Source: Artemisia argyi (Eukaryota > Streptophyta > Magnoliopsida > Asterales > Asteraceae). From it: a DNA stretch of 64,000 nucleotides. Positions 1 to 10,321 of this stretch are shown piece after piece. Where the stretch lies: the NCBI GenBank assembly GCA_030686995.1, contig CM060707.1, forward strand, positions 84,988,472 to 85,052,471, read 5' to 3'. Position 1 is the stretch's first letter; each line of letters starts with the position of its first letter. The position numbers and the translations under genes are program-made. A model generated the notes under the pieces. The model did not search any database. It was given only the letters and a program-made list of their open reading frames with translations, and was not told the DNA's origin.

Positions 1-2636
1 TATTACTCAGCTTTCAGTAGGATGAAATATTGAGAAGAGTATTTGGAGCGTGAGATGACATTGCTTATCAACATCTTCATATGAGCTGATATAGTTTATG
101 GTAAAGTGCTTCTGGTTAATGCTTCATGTACACAATGGTATGATGATTCCGATGAGATCGCATCCATCAGGGGAGAGATTTGTGTACATCAAGGACGCGC
201 AACAGGTTTACGTGATCGGGCCTAATCATATATTCCGGAGGAGATATCCATAGAGATGATCAGTGCTTCAACCTGTTACTTTGGTGTCATCATTTCTTCT
301 TGTGTTGGATACATGCGTACAATATGGATTGAGTTGGTATGTGTAAGTTAACTGGAAAACATTTGGTGAAATGAAGATGTTGATATCTTATTCCCCCGAA
401 TAAACAACTGCTCCAAACCTTTAAGTAATGTGTACATTGGGGATGTACAACAGGGTCATGTGATCGGGCTTCATCATACATTCCGGGATTGATAACCCCA
501 GAGATGATCCGTGGTTCACCTTGTTACTTCGATGTTATCGTTTTCTTCGGGTTTCTGAGCTTCATCTAATGAGACCTTTTGCGTCACTTCAACGTCTTGG
601 GGAAGTGGTCTCATGTAGGTGATTGTTGGTTTAGGGGGAAGCTACCAAAGCTTCACATTGAGGAGGCAATAAAAACTTTCAGAAATTTGGTGGGTGTCTA
701 GCGATTAACTCAGTTGTGAGATTCTAGTGATTTGTTAACTAATTGTGTTTGGTGAATTGTTGTGACTTAAGTCGTTTCGATTAGTCTGACTGTAATTTGA
801 CGTTGTGAGTTAATCCTTACGACTTGACTTATTACGATCGGATCTATTGTAACTTGACTTGTCGCGACTTGACACTTAATGCTAATTGTCACTTATCCAA
901 GATCTCTCTCTAAGTCTAACTCGCATATTACATCTTTCGGTTTCTTTTGTTGACTTTAGTAAAATCCCGGGAGAGAATCGATCTCTCGATTTAAGTCACA
1001 AGAGTTGTAAAATCCCGTTTAAAGATTTTATCATGGCAACTACCGCTTCAGACGATTATTCAGGAGCCTCGAAAGCTTTGGTGGTGAAAGTTTAAGAGAT
1101 GTTGACTACATACTTCTACAACGAGCTGAACGATAATCTCATTCTGATGCTCATGTCAACATCTCCTTAAACTGTTTAGTATCCTTTGTACATATCCTAT
1201 ACAAATATGTAAATAGAGAAATATAAAACCTATAAAAAAAAGAAAAATCAGAAAAACAGAAAATACCAAAAATAGTTTGTTTCAAGGCATGTCTTCTGGG
1301 ATCGATAACTTTTACGGACCTAGAAATGTCATTCAATAATGACACGGGTCTTTAAACGAAGTTCGAACAGAAGTTCAAAAGGTTTTTCAAAACATGCCTA
1401 AATGGCTTACAGTCATTTCAGGTTGTAACCCGGACTTAAAACAATGGCTTGCAGTCATTTCAGACTGTAACCCGGTCTTCAAAAAAAAAATTATGGTTTG
1501 CTATTACTTCAGATAGCAACCCGTTTTTCAATATGAGGAAAACACGTCGCCAAAAAGACGGTTGTTCCTAGCAAAGTGTGCCGTTCATCCGAGCGTGAAT
1601 TACTTTATATTCATGCACCCTCGATCTAATGTATGTTTCAGTGCATTATTTCTTGATAAAGAAGAGAAATCTTCTTTTTATCGCCAAATATTTTCCCTTT
1701 TATGATTTTTCCGGAAAATATTTGTGCAAAACTTGGTGGTACCATGAGATTTTGATTGAAACTCAAATTGCACTCAAAAGTTTGATAAAATTTTCACTCA
1801 ATCAATGACTTTAATATTTTATGAAAATATTTATGTTTTAACATCCGTCATTGATTGAGGGGGAGAGTGATTTCTCAAAATTTTCTGTATCATCAAAAAC
1901 TCCCCACACTTTGTACAAAACAAAAGTAACAATACGACTTGTGATGGTTATGTGTCAGAATGCGTAAATTTTCAAAGAGTTTTTCGTTAAAACTTTGAAT
2001 TTTTTTTTCAAACTCTTCAAATCTGACACATAACAACCTAACTCACAGTTTGAGGGGGAGCAAGAAAAAGTTCCTTTTATCAGAAAATATTAAAAAATTA
2101 ACAGCATTTCTCTCCCAAAATGTTTTCTAACTTATTTAAATCAATTGAGATAAAAAATCTCGAATGATTTGACATTTTTGATCGGGGGAGAGAATGTGAT
2201 TTAAAGATGAAATCTGATAATCAAAAGTGATCTTTTGGACTCAATAAATATGCTCCCACATATGTGCTAAACACTTTCGTATATCGATGCACATATTGAG
2301 GGGGAGCAAAAGGCGTTTGTAGAAGTTATACCAAAGACCGACCATTTATCTTTATGCATGGAGTTATAAGGATGGTTAAGGTTAGGTATGAGTTCCCATG
2401 ATCCACCAGAACTGGAAGGATCTTCCCAGGGACAATCCTCTAGATAGATTAGAAGTCCTTAGGAATGATGGAAAAAGGAGTAAAGTGAGAAAGGGAAGAG
2501 TGCGGACTGAGATAGAGCTAGAACTGGAACATACCCAACAAGGTTCTAGTAATGAAGTCTCGGTAAGCACTGAAGGGGTTGAAGAATGAAAAAGAAATTA
2601 AATGTTTGAACACCTCAGTTCAAGCCATCACAAGTT
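1..2636 (+). other. Non-coding retrotransposon-like region with repeated polypurine tracts
   Basis: No convincing gene is visible. A diverged direct repeat of about 120 bp occurs at 181-300 and 430-550 (both contain gtgatcgggc and a later tgttact). A shorter motif, acagtcatttcag or a close variant, recurs between 1,400 and 1,520 before 'gtaacccgg'. From 1,850 onward the plus strand has several polypurine tracts of the form ttgagggggag (about 1,855, 2,051, 2,183 and 2,297). Multiple PPT-like tracts upstream of the 3' LTR are described for Sirevirus-type Copia elements, so this is probably the 3' non-coding part of such an element. A weak ORF at 2,398-2,589 resembles the linker between Copia integrase and reverse transcriptase, but I cannot support it firmly. 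Confidence 0.4.
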
Positions 2637-3313
2637 TTCAGGCCTCGTTCTTCATCATTATGATGTTTGAACACCTCAGTTCAAGCCTCGGTCCTCAATG
2701 TCAACATTATGGTGTCTGCTGACAACACTTCAGACCCCGTTCATCTAAGAAAAGAAAGGTGTACGATTCAGTGCGCCTTATCTTCGGAAGAAGAGAAATC
2801 TTCTTGTTTTGACCATCATCAACAACATGCTTCATGCTTTCTCCATGTTCGTTCAGTCATCAAGTGGATCTACTCGTCTTTGCTCGAATTCATATTCACT
2901 TGCTCATTCAAAAGTGGCAAACTTCGTATGCAATTTTTGAGGGGGAGAAGAGTGAATAAACTACATGATGGAGTGTATTCTTATTCACATGCTCATTCAA
3001 AAATGGCAACCTCGTATGCAATTTTTGAGGGGGAGAAGTGTGAATAAAATACATGACTAATTGTATTATTATTCACTTGCTCAATCAAAAATGGCAAACC
3101 TCGCTTGCAATTTTTGAGGGGGGAAAAGTGTTAATATACCACATGTTGATTGATGCTTGAAGAATGGTCATACGACTCTCCTCCAACACCTAATGTTCTA
3201 CTTACTAAGGATGACTGGAATTTATGTTTGATGATTACTTCCAAGCTTCAACGAACGATGATTGATCAAGATGCACCATCTAGAAGTATTATGAATGATG
3301 ATTGGATTACTTG
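2637..3313 (+). repeat. Left arm of a large inverted repeat (foldback)
   Basis: This arm is the reverse complement of 3,316-4,473 once the solo LTR at 3,483-3,959 and one TSD copy are removed. The centre is at 3,314/3,315 (cttg-ag-caag), so there is practically no spacer. The arms differ only at scattered positions; their 126-codon conceptual translations differ at three residues. Each arm contains three tandem units of about 85 bp, each ending in a ttgagggggag polypurine tract (left arm near 2,938, 3,024 and 3,112). Confidence 0.9.
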
Positions 3314-3482
3314 AGCAAGTGATCAATCATCATTCATAATACTTCTAGATGGTGCATCTTGATCAATCATCGTTCGTTGAAGCTTGGAAGTAATCATCAA
3401 ACATAAATTCCAGTCATCCTTAGTAAGTAGAACATTAGGTGTTGGAGGAGAGTCGTATGACCATTCTTCAAGCATCAATCAA

Positions 3483-3959
3483 TGTTGGGAATTATACTAA
3501 TAGTTACCACGGCTAAGAGAAGAAGTTACAACTGCAGAAGATTGTACTTGCAATGGAAACTCATTACCACTGCAAGAACAATATATTACCACTGCTTATT
3601 AGATAACTGTTAGGAAACGCGTCTAGATTAATATAGAATAGATCTTGTGTATATCTTATTCTATTAGCTTTATACTTATCTTGTAGAAGAGGACTCCTTG
3701 TGCTATAAAAGGAGATCCTAGGTTAAAGGTTTGATATACGTTTTTCTAGAGCTTCAAGGTGTAACCCTAGTGATATCAAGATCACTCGTATTATTATCAT
3801 TAATAATATTGGAGCTAATAGTTTGTTTACATATATTGTTTATATACAACTGTCTTACTCACAATCAAACTTTGAAGTGTTACCAAGTAGATTCTGCATA
3901 CTTAGTGATATAATTCAAAGTATCAATCTAACACAAGTTCAAGGTGTTTAGATCCATCA
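3483..3959 (+). mobile_element. Solo LTR of a Copia-like retrotransposon, 477 bp
   Basis: The element starts TGTTGGGAATTA and ends GATCCATCA. It is flanked by perfect 5-bp direct repeats ATCAA (3,478-3,482 and 3,960-3,964), as expected from integrase-mediated insertion. It interrupts the right arm of the inverted repeat, which gives an independent check of both boundaries. A TATA box (3,704-3,710) lies mid-element on the plus strand. There is no internal coding region, so this is what LTR-LTR recombination leaves behind. No second copy is present in the window. Confidence 0.9.
3704..3710 (+). promoter_or_regulatory. TATA box of the solo LTR
   Basis: TATAAAA within tgctataaaaggag, about 220 bp from the LTR start. 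It is well placed to be the LTR promoter, with transcription starting near 3,735. Confidence 0.6.
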
Positions 3960-4548
3960 ATCAACATGTGGAATATTCACACTTTTCCCCCTCAAAAATT
4001 GCAAGCGAGGTTTGCCATTTTTGATTGAGCAAGTGAATAATAATACAATTAGTCATGTATTTTATTCACACTTCTCCCCCTCAAAAATTGCATACGAGGT
4101 TGCCATTTTTGAATGAGCATGTGAATAAGAATACACTCCATCATGTAGTTTATTCACTCTTCTCCCCCTCAAAAATTGCATACGAAGTTTGCCATTTTTG
4201 AATGAGCAAGTGAATATGAATTCGAGCAAAGACGAGTAGATCCACTTGATGACTGAATGAACATGGAGAAAGCATGAAGCATGTTGTTGATGATGGTCAA
4301 AACAAGAAGCTTTCTCTTCTTCCGAAGATAAGGCGCACTGAATCGTACACCTTTCTTTTCTTAGATGAACGGGGTCTGAAGTGTTGTCAGCAGACACCAT
4401 AATGTTGACATTGAGGACCGAGGCTTGAACTGAGGTGTTCAAACATCATAATGATGATGAACGAGGCCTGAACTGATGTGAGCAGACGTCATTGTCATTG
4501 AAGCACGAGGCCTGAACTGATGTGTTCAGACGTCATTATGCACATACA

Positions 4549-6897
4549 TCAGCATCGACATTCCAGAACTCCTGAAGCTGGAGAAATGATTGCTTTAGGC
4601 CTCCAGACTTTGAGTTTTGTCATATGGTGAATGATTGATGTACCTGCAACTGAGTAAGGACTACCTGCACTAACATCACAAACTTGATTGCATATATATG
4701 GGTTAGTGAGAACAGTATCCAGACCCTTAGGGGTTTCAAGGTCAACCATGCCATTATCATCAGTGAGCACCTTTCCGGTAGGAACCCACTTAAGTCCAAC
4801 GTGCTTGAAAATTCTACCGGTTGGAACCCACTTATGGCAAGTTCTAGGATTACTCAACTTCTTATGCATAGTGGAAGGTTTATAAATATTCCTAGATTCC
4901 AATGATTTAGGAGTTGGTATCCACCTAGGAGAAGTTTTCGGTTTGTTTTGCTTTACATGCATTGTAGGTGACTTACAATAAACCCTAGACTTGGCAGGTT
5001 GAACCTTAGCATTGTTCCTCAATATACTAGGAGGCATCCTATAAGGTTGTGAACCTAAGATACCATCCTTTTGAAGTAGGGCCCTTTTCCTAGCCTTTTC
5101 TAGATCATAGTCCTTTTGAACCTTAATGCTTGGTTTCGTCACTGTTTTGGAACTATACCTAGAGGAGCTGGGAGCAGTAGTAACTACATGTTGAGGTTTC
5201 GCAGAGCAAGAATCATCAGACTTAGGCAAATAATGTGGAGTGACAGGTTTTGTCAAAACTTGTTCCGCATCAACTTGGGAGGCAAACTGTGTTTTTGAAA
5301 AATTTGTTCGTTCGGATCTAAATGCAGTCAGTTGCCTAACAGTGGATTGGTTTCTATTCGATTGAGAGACTGGTTTCCCCAAGATTGATAGTTTTGCAAA
5401 CTTAGTGTTCACACTATTTCCTGTTGCTTTTCTAAGCTCGTTTTTTAATGCTGTAATAGTGAAACCCTTTTCCTGAAGTTGAGCTTTGAATTCATCATTT
5501 TTGGCAATCAAAGAGGTTGTTTGTTCTATTGTCTTAGTTTTTATTTCTTTGATTGAATCACACAGTTCATTGCAATGAATTTTCAAAGACTCATTTTCAT
5601 CAAGTAATTTAGCCACATTATGTTCCAATTCAATAACATCGCAGTTATGTTTAGCCTTAACTTCATTGCACATATCACATAACTCAGTAATACGTTTTTT
5701 CAGGTTGTTGATTGTCAAGTCCTTGGTTTCTAGCTGAGCTTTCAAATCATTAATCAAAAAGAATTCGCGGAAATCAGGAAGTTCCGGATCTTTACATGGT
5801 TGGTTAGTTTGAAAACTTTCTTCCTTTTGTTGCATTGCAATTTCAAGTGAAATACAATGTTTTTCAAGTTGTAAGAATCTCTTTGAAAGTTCATTAAACG
5901 TTTCTTTATCAACCATATCATTTGATTTAAAAGACTCAGCTGTAAACAAAGAACTTGACTCATCATCACGTTCAGCATCCTGATCACTTTCTCCCCCTTT
6001 ATGATTCATATTTGTTAAATCAGAAATGGTGTTGCTATCAGTCTTTTTCAACAAATATGTTTCATAACTAGGCATAACTTGATCAGTATGCAGTCGTTCA
6101 TCAGAAAACACATTATGATGTTTAGTTAGGGGTACCTCAGCACATGACACTTGCTCTTTTACTGGTTTTAATTCAGTTCCCATGTTTGGAGTATCTCTAG
6201 TCACTGAGTCGCAGGGTGTGTCAAGCTTATCAGTCTCTGATTCTTTGCATATCGTGACACCTGACCCAACATCCGATGCTATACCCGAGTCACCAACACC
6301 ATCACATGATTGTACCCTACATACCTTTACCTTGTCATCATATGCAGGTATATGCTGTGCCTTTTCGTTAATGAATCTTTTCACTTTATCCATAAGCTGG
6401 ACAAGTGTGTCTCTGAACGTGTCAACCTCAATTCCCGTGTGATCAGCAAAGCACTTTTTCGTCATCTCACTATAATGGTCATACTCCAGAGTGAATTCTG
6501 AATCAAAGAACACTTGGAGCTGTTTGTTGATCACACAAAGGGCAGCCATGGATCCCATTTTGGAAAATTCTCCTTGGTTAAGTTGTTGTTGTAGTTGATC
6601 TAAGTTAAGAATCATTGTGCATGTGAAAGTCTGAACATCTTGACCAAAGAGTGTTGCAAATGCACGTTCGAATCCCATCTTGAATCCAGTTCCCTCTAAA
6701 AGTACCGAGAGATGTGAATGAAGTTGTCGAAAACATTCTATGCAGCTTTCATTTGCATTGTGAAGCACTTGTTGTGGCTGAAGCAACTCTCTCCCTTGTG
6801 AATTAGAGCACAAAGATTCCATATTAGCAATATTAGAATCAAACACCTTTATTTGTTGTACAAGGTTGGAAGATTTTGACATGTTGTGATCGTTCAC
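4549..6897 (-). CDS. Retrotransposon gag/linker-like protein, 782 codons
   Basis: A single long open frame from ATG at 6,897 to a stop at 4,549. The N-terminal ~150 residues form a leucine-rich helical region (about residues 58-150). The middle (about 335-480) is rich in Lys/Glu/Leu heptads and probably coiled coil. The C-terminal third is basic, with repeated K-W-V-P-T-G motifs (near residues 705 and 718). I recognise this architecture from Asteraceae Copia elements, where it precedes the protease and integrase regions; no protease, integrase or RT follows here because the frame stops and the inverted repeat begins. Upstream it has a long leader and then a PBS and LTR in the same orientation, so it is the 5' half of a truncated element. 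There is no CCHC zinc knuckle in the frame. The Copia assignment is inference from remembered similarity plus the context. Confidence 0.65.
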   Translation of the reverse strand: MNDHNMSKSSNLVQQIKVFDSNIANMESLCSNSQGRELLQPQQVLHNANESCIECFRQLHSHLSVLLEGTGFKMGFERAFATLFGQDVQTFTCTMILNLDQLQQQLNQGEFSKMGSMAALCVINKQLQVFFDSEFTLEYDHYSEMTKKCFADHTGIEVDTFRDTLVQLMDKVKRFINEKAQHIPAYDDKVKVCRVQSCDGVGDSGIASDVGSGVTICKESETDKLDTPCDSVTRDTPNMGTELKPVKEQVSCAEVPLTKHHNVFSDERLHTDQVMPSYETYLLKKTDSNTISDLTNMNHKGGESDQDAERDDESSSLFTAESFKSNDMVDKETFNELSKRFLQLEKHCISLEIAMQQKEESFQTNQPCKDPELPDFREFFLINDLKAQLETKDLTINNLKKRITELCDMCNEVKAKHNCDVIELEHNVAKLLDENESLKIHCNELCDSIKEIKTKTIEQTTSLIAKNDEFKAQLQEKGFTITALKNELRKATGNSVNTKFAKLSILGKPVSQSNRNQSTVRQLTAFRSERTNFSKTQFASQVDAEQVLTKPVTPHYLPKSDDSCSAKPQHVVTTAPSSSRYSSKTVTKPSIKVQKDYDLEKARKRALLQKDGILGSQPYRMPPSILRNNAKVQPAKSRVYCKSPTMHVKQNKPKTSPRWIPTPKSLESRNIYKPSTMHKKLSNPRTCHKWVPTGRIFKHVGLKWVPTGKVLTDDNGMVDLETPKGLDTVLTNPYICNQVCDVSAGSPYSVAGTSIIHHMTKLKVWRPKAIISPASGVLECRC

Positions 6898-8861
6898 GGG
6901 ATTTTACAATTCTATTATTTAAACCGAGAAATAGATTCTTTCGCCGGATTTTACAAAATCAAGAATAAACCGTGAAACAAACAATGATTGACTGAGAGTG
7001 TTATGAGTAGATTTTGGATTGGTAAAATGATTAGACGATCGTTTGATAAACGAGATGATTATATGATCGAAGTCCGGATAAACCCCGAAATTATATCCAA
7101 TAAGCTCAAAAGTATCACCACCCAATATAATTCACAAACTAGGATTTTGCAAGGCTTAATCAAAACCGTGTTCAATACTCATACCCGAAAGTTCAACCGT
7201 GAGTATCTTGACAATTCTAGCCCGAAAAAGAACTAATAACTCAACTAATTACAAGTCTTTGATATTTAGTTCTAGTTCCAAAGAACATGTAAACCAACCA
7301 CGGCCCAAACTAAATCCAATTAACAATCCACAAACACCATTCGTCCCATGGAAGAAGGAAAAGAAATACAGCCCAACGAATTCAACACAAGAAGCCCAGT
7401 CCAAGTAGATAAGATCAACCCTAATATACGGACTCTAAAGTATCACTTAATCACCACTTATACAATCCCTAATCAGACTCAACAAAAATACGCAGCCATC
7501 AAAGGAATAACCCTCTTCACCAAATAGATCCAAGCATAAATCGTCCCTGAGATGATTTAATCCAAACACAAAACCATCTATACCTCCTTGCTTTGATTCT
7601 AGTTGCTCACAAACTCGAAGACCAAACACAGTTTAGAACCCACGAATCAAATATCAGTAGTAGTCCAAACAACTTCAAGATTGTAAAAGAACTACGGTAG
7701 GTTTGTTATTTTGTTCCTCGTTTTTGTTTTATCTTCAAACCGAATGTGAGAAAGTTTGAAACCTTAAGGTTTTTGAGCACATAGATCTATGATGAATATC
7801 TCATGTTGTTACGTTCTTATGAACGATAAAGATAACCAAATGAGATGAACTGAGATCCTTGTTGTTGTTTTCTTTTGTATTGAAACTAGTATTTAAATTT
7901 TCTTAATCGTTTAAACCGAATCAAGGAGAAGATGAAGCAAACTTGTTTCATTCTTTTCACAATTAAGTCAGATATACCACGAAGCGTAGACTTCAAAAGG
8001 TCGATGATGTTATAGAGTTCACTCCAATAAGACCTTATAAAGATTGGTGCGTGAGTGACAAAACTGAGATCTTGTTTGTTTGCATTTGATTTGCATCAGT
8101 TGTGATTGATGATGGTTAAACTCTTTTGGCTCTTGTCTTAGGGCTAATCTTGGTTACACAAAAGAGAAACTGAGATCTTGTATGTTTCAAGTAAATTTCG
8201 ATGGGTGGATTAGTTGTTGTTGACTGTTATAATGTTTAGATTAATTGAAGAAGAGGATTTTTAAAAAATTGGGCAGCGTTTGGTTTTAATTTGTGTACAA
8301 GAAAAACGTTAAGCATAAATTGCAAAGTGCAACTCGCTAAAACACAACCAGACAAGGTCTGACAAATCGCTGACTACAACAGACAAACAAGTCACTTTCA
8401 GATCTACCACAACTCGCTATCACCAAATAAACCAACTCGCTAGAATGTCACAACCAGCTAATATGGACAAATCGAGGGACACATAAAAAAACAAACCAGT
8501 CGCTATTAACTAGTATTGTCCTCTTTACCCTTTAAGTAAAAAACCAAACTGCAGCAAAAGATTAGGCAGCTAGCTATCACTTATATGCCACAGGTAGCAA
8601 CTCGCTACCAAGAACACCCAACTTATACAGCAAATCGCTGATAAGAAATACACCAAAGTATAACTCGAATATGCACCAAACTTTCAATAGCAAGATAGAA
8701 CAAGCTATACAAACCAAAACGTGAAAGTGCACACGTTAAGCAAAGATAACCACGAGGTGAGCTCAAACTTGTGAATTTCAAAGAGGACAATTCGAACCAA
8801 ATAAAACACAATAACCAAGCTAAGAAAATCCGAAAATAAGCAATCCCAAAGATCAAACCAA
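6898..8861 (-). other. Untranslated leader of the minus-strand Copia-like element
   Basis: This roughly 2-kb stretch lies between the PBS and the 782-codon ORF and has no sustained reading frame on the minus strand. From 8,320 to 8,640 it carries many scattered copies of short strings such as aactcgcta and aaatcgctg. Confidence 0.5.
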
Positions 8862-8875
8862 GGCTCTTGATACCA
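8862..8875 (-). other. Primer-binding site, initiator tRNA-Met type
   Basis: The minus strand reads TGGTATCAAGAGCC, the usual plant Copia PBS (TGGTATCAGAGCC) with one extra A. It starts two bases inside the LTR end, which fixes the element on the minus strand. Confidence 0.75.
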
Positions 8876-8877
8876 TT

Positions 8878-9269
8878 TGTAAGATATTCATAATCTTAGC
8901 TTGTATGATACTTGTGTTTATGATAAGATTTAAGAAAGAAAAGAGATGATTAGTAGAAGAGTTCTAGAGAGAGAAAGAGAGAGAGAGAATTGAGAACTTA
9001 GAGAGAGAAAGTGAAAGGGAAAAATGAAAAAATTAGATTGGAAGTTCCAACCCTCTCCACATGTGGAGAGGGGTATTTATACTTACAACATAAACGCCCA
9101 CTCCCGGGCTGTGGATCAGGTATACAGTGGGTAAAGACCCGTCCTTCTTCCACGGTGTTACTTAAACTAATACTAACTAATAATAAACTAACTAACTACG
9201 AGCTAACTTAAATGCTATTACAGTAGTTAGGTGACCGAGTCTTTTATAGGAATAATTGTATTCCTAACA
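8878..9269 (-). mobile_element. 5' LTR of the minus-strand Copia-like element, 392 bp
   Basis: Read on the minus strand it begins TGTTAGGAATACAATT and ends ATATCTTACA, directly before the PBS. It carries a TATA box on the minus strand (9,074-9,081) followed immediately by a perfect 22-bp palindrome (9,051-9,072). There is a GA-rich tract at 8,970-9,015. No partner 3' LTR is found; the 3' half of the element is lost at the inverted repeat. Confidence 0.8.
9074..9081 (-). promoter_or_regulatory. TATA box of the minus-strand LTR
   Basis: TATAAATA on the minus strand, within agtataaatacccc. The palindrome at 9,051-9,072 lies between this box and the expected start site. Confidence 0.6.
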
Positions 9270-9573
9270 AATATTAAGCTCGACTTCGTTCTTATTCGGG
9301 TTATCGTTTTTTGGTTTTAAAATTCGATTAAAGTGAAGGGTTTTTTGTTGCGGTTATTCTTGTGGTTCAAGTTTCGATCGTGGTTTGCTTGGGGTTCAAG
9401 TTAACGATCGGGTTTGCTTGTTCGAAATCGAGGGTTTAGGGTTATTCTAATTAATTCGATTTGCAAGAAGGGTTTATAGCAACAAGGGAGAATATTGCAC
9501 ACGGCTTGTGAGGCTTGTCGGTAAAGTTGGTTAATAAACAACTTGACAAGGTTTTTAGCAAGGTATAAGAAGA

Positions 9574-9639
9574 ATGGCTAGTTCTATAACTAGGTTTGAC
9601 ATCGAAAAATTCGATGGGAAGAATGACTTTGCTTTTTAG
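9574..9639 (+). pseudogene. Stub of a Copia gag gene (first 21 codons)
   Basis: ATG at 9,574 opens a frame reading MASSITRFDIEKF then DGKNDF. This is the characteristic start of Copia gag proteins of the 'T-R-F-x-x-x-K-F-x-G-x-N-D-F' type. The frame ends at a TAG (9,637-9,639), and the sequence changes abruptly to T/C-rich DNA. The 300 bp before it looks like the element's leader. This plus-strand element is older than the minus-strand LTR abutting it at 9,269. Confidence 0.75.
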
Positions 9640-10150
9640 GTTTAGTCTGCCCTTTGCTCTGTAGGTTTAGTGGTTCCTTTGCTCTTCCCCTTTTAGGTCC
9701 TTAGGAGGCTAGTGGCGTTTCTTTCTCACTTTGCTTTGCCTTAGCTTTAGCCCCCTTGCGTTGCCCTGCTTTGCTTTTGTGTTGTTCTCCTTGCCTTTTG
9801 CCTGCTTGCCTTTGCATTCTTGCTTTTGTTTGTTTGTTTTGGCTTCTCTTTCTTTGTTTCTCATGCGCTGTTTTGCTCTTTGCTTTTTGTCGCCTCTGTC
9901 TTTTGTTACTCTTGTTGGTTTCTTGCCTTTATTTCTTTTTCCCTCCTTGCTTTGTTTGCTTGCTTTGCTTGTCTTGCCTTTTTATTTTATTTTATTTTAT
10001 TTTTGTTCGGTGCTACGTTTTTATATGTTTGTCTTTTGTCCTTGGCCCCTTGTTTGATGGTTCCCTACGTTTATGCTTGGTTTGCTTGGCTTTCCCTTTT
10101 GTCTTCTATTTGCTTTTACTTGTTGCTATCTTGTTCCTTGCTCTTATTTC
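9640..10150 (+). other. A-depleted, T/C/G-only-like block
   Basis: For about 500 bp the plus strand has very few A residues (several 60-base lines have one or two). The block is built from variants of ctttgctt and ttgcc. Because stop codons need A, long overlapping plus-strand frames of 108-196 codons occur here by chance; I do not regard them as genes. Confidence 0.7.
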
Positions 10151-10321
10151 GGTTCTTTATCACTCGCACATGTGCACATGCCGGAGGTCTCCCTGGAAGC
10201 AGTCTCTCTACTCCCAGGTTTTACCCGGGGTAGGGGTAGGATCTGTCTACATTTCTACCTCCCCCATACCTCGCTTTTGTGAGATTGGGTATGTTGTTGT
10301 TGTTGTTGTTGTTGTTGTTGT
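10151..10321 (+). mobile_element. 3' end of a non-LTR retroelement with (GTT)n tail
   Basis: The stretch ggaggtctccctggaagcag ... cccggggtaggggtaggat ... cctcccccatacc followed by a (GTT)n tail at 10,290-10,321 is a repeat end I recognise from many eudicot genomes (SINE or RTE-LINE 3' ends with TTG tails). The 5' boundary is unclear and may include the A-poor block before it. Confidence 0.55.

Larger units (their letters stand above)
3316..4473 (-). repeat. Right arm of the large inverted repeat, interrupted by a solo LTR
   Basis: Reverse complement of 2,637-3,313. It is split by the 477-bp LTR at 3,483-3,959 plus its 5-bp duplication; the inverted match resumes exactly afterwards (atcaacatgtgg). 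On this side the polypurine tracts read on the minus strand (cccctcaaaaattg near 3,986, 4,076 and 4,165). That agrees with the minus-strand retroelement ORF that begins just beyond the arm. Short direct repeats of the type 'ctgaactgatgtg' lie at the outer edge (4,470-4,530). Confidence 0.9.

Noticed and set aside
2667..3047. 126-codon frame, repeated in reverse at 4,062-4,442, as a duplicated gene
   Set aside because: It begins at TTG, not ATG, runs through tandem polypurine units, and is simply the foldback arm read in both directions.
8878..9269. Plus-strand 5' LTR of the gag stub at 9,574
   Set aside because: TATA box and PBS both read on the minus strand and no PBS follows on the plus side, so it belongs to the minus-strand element.
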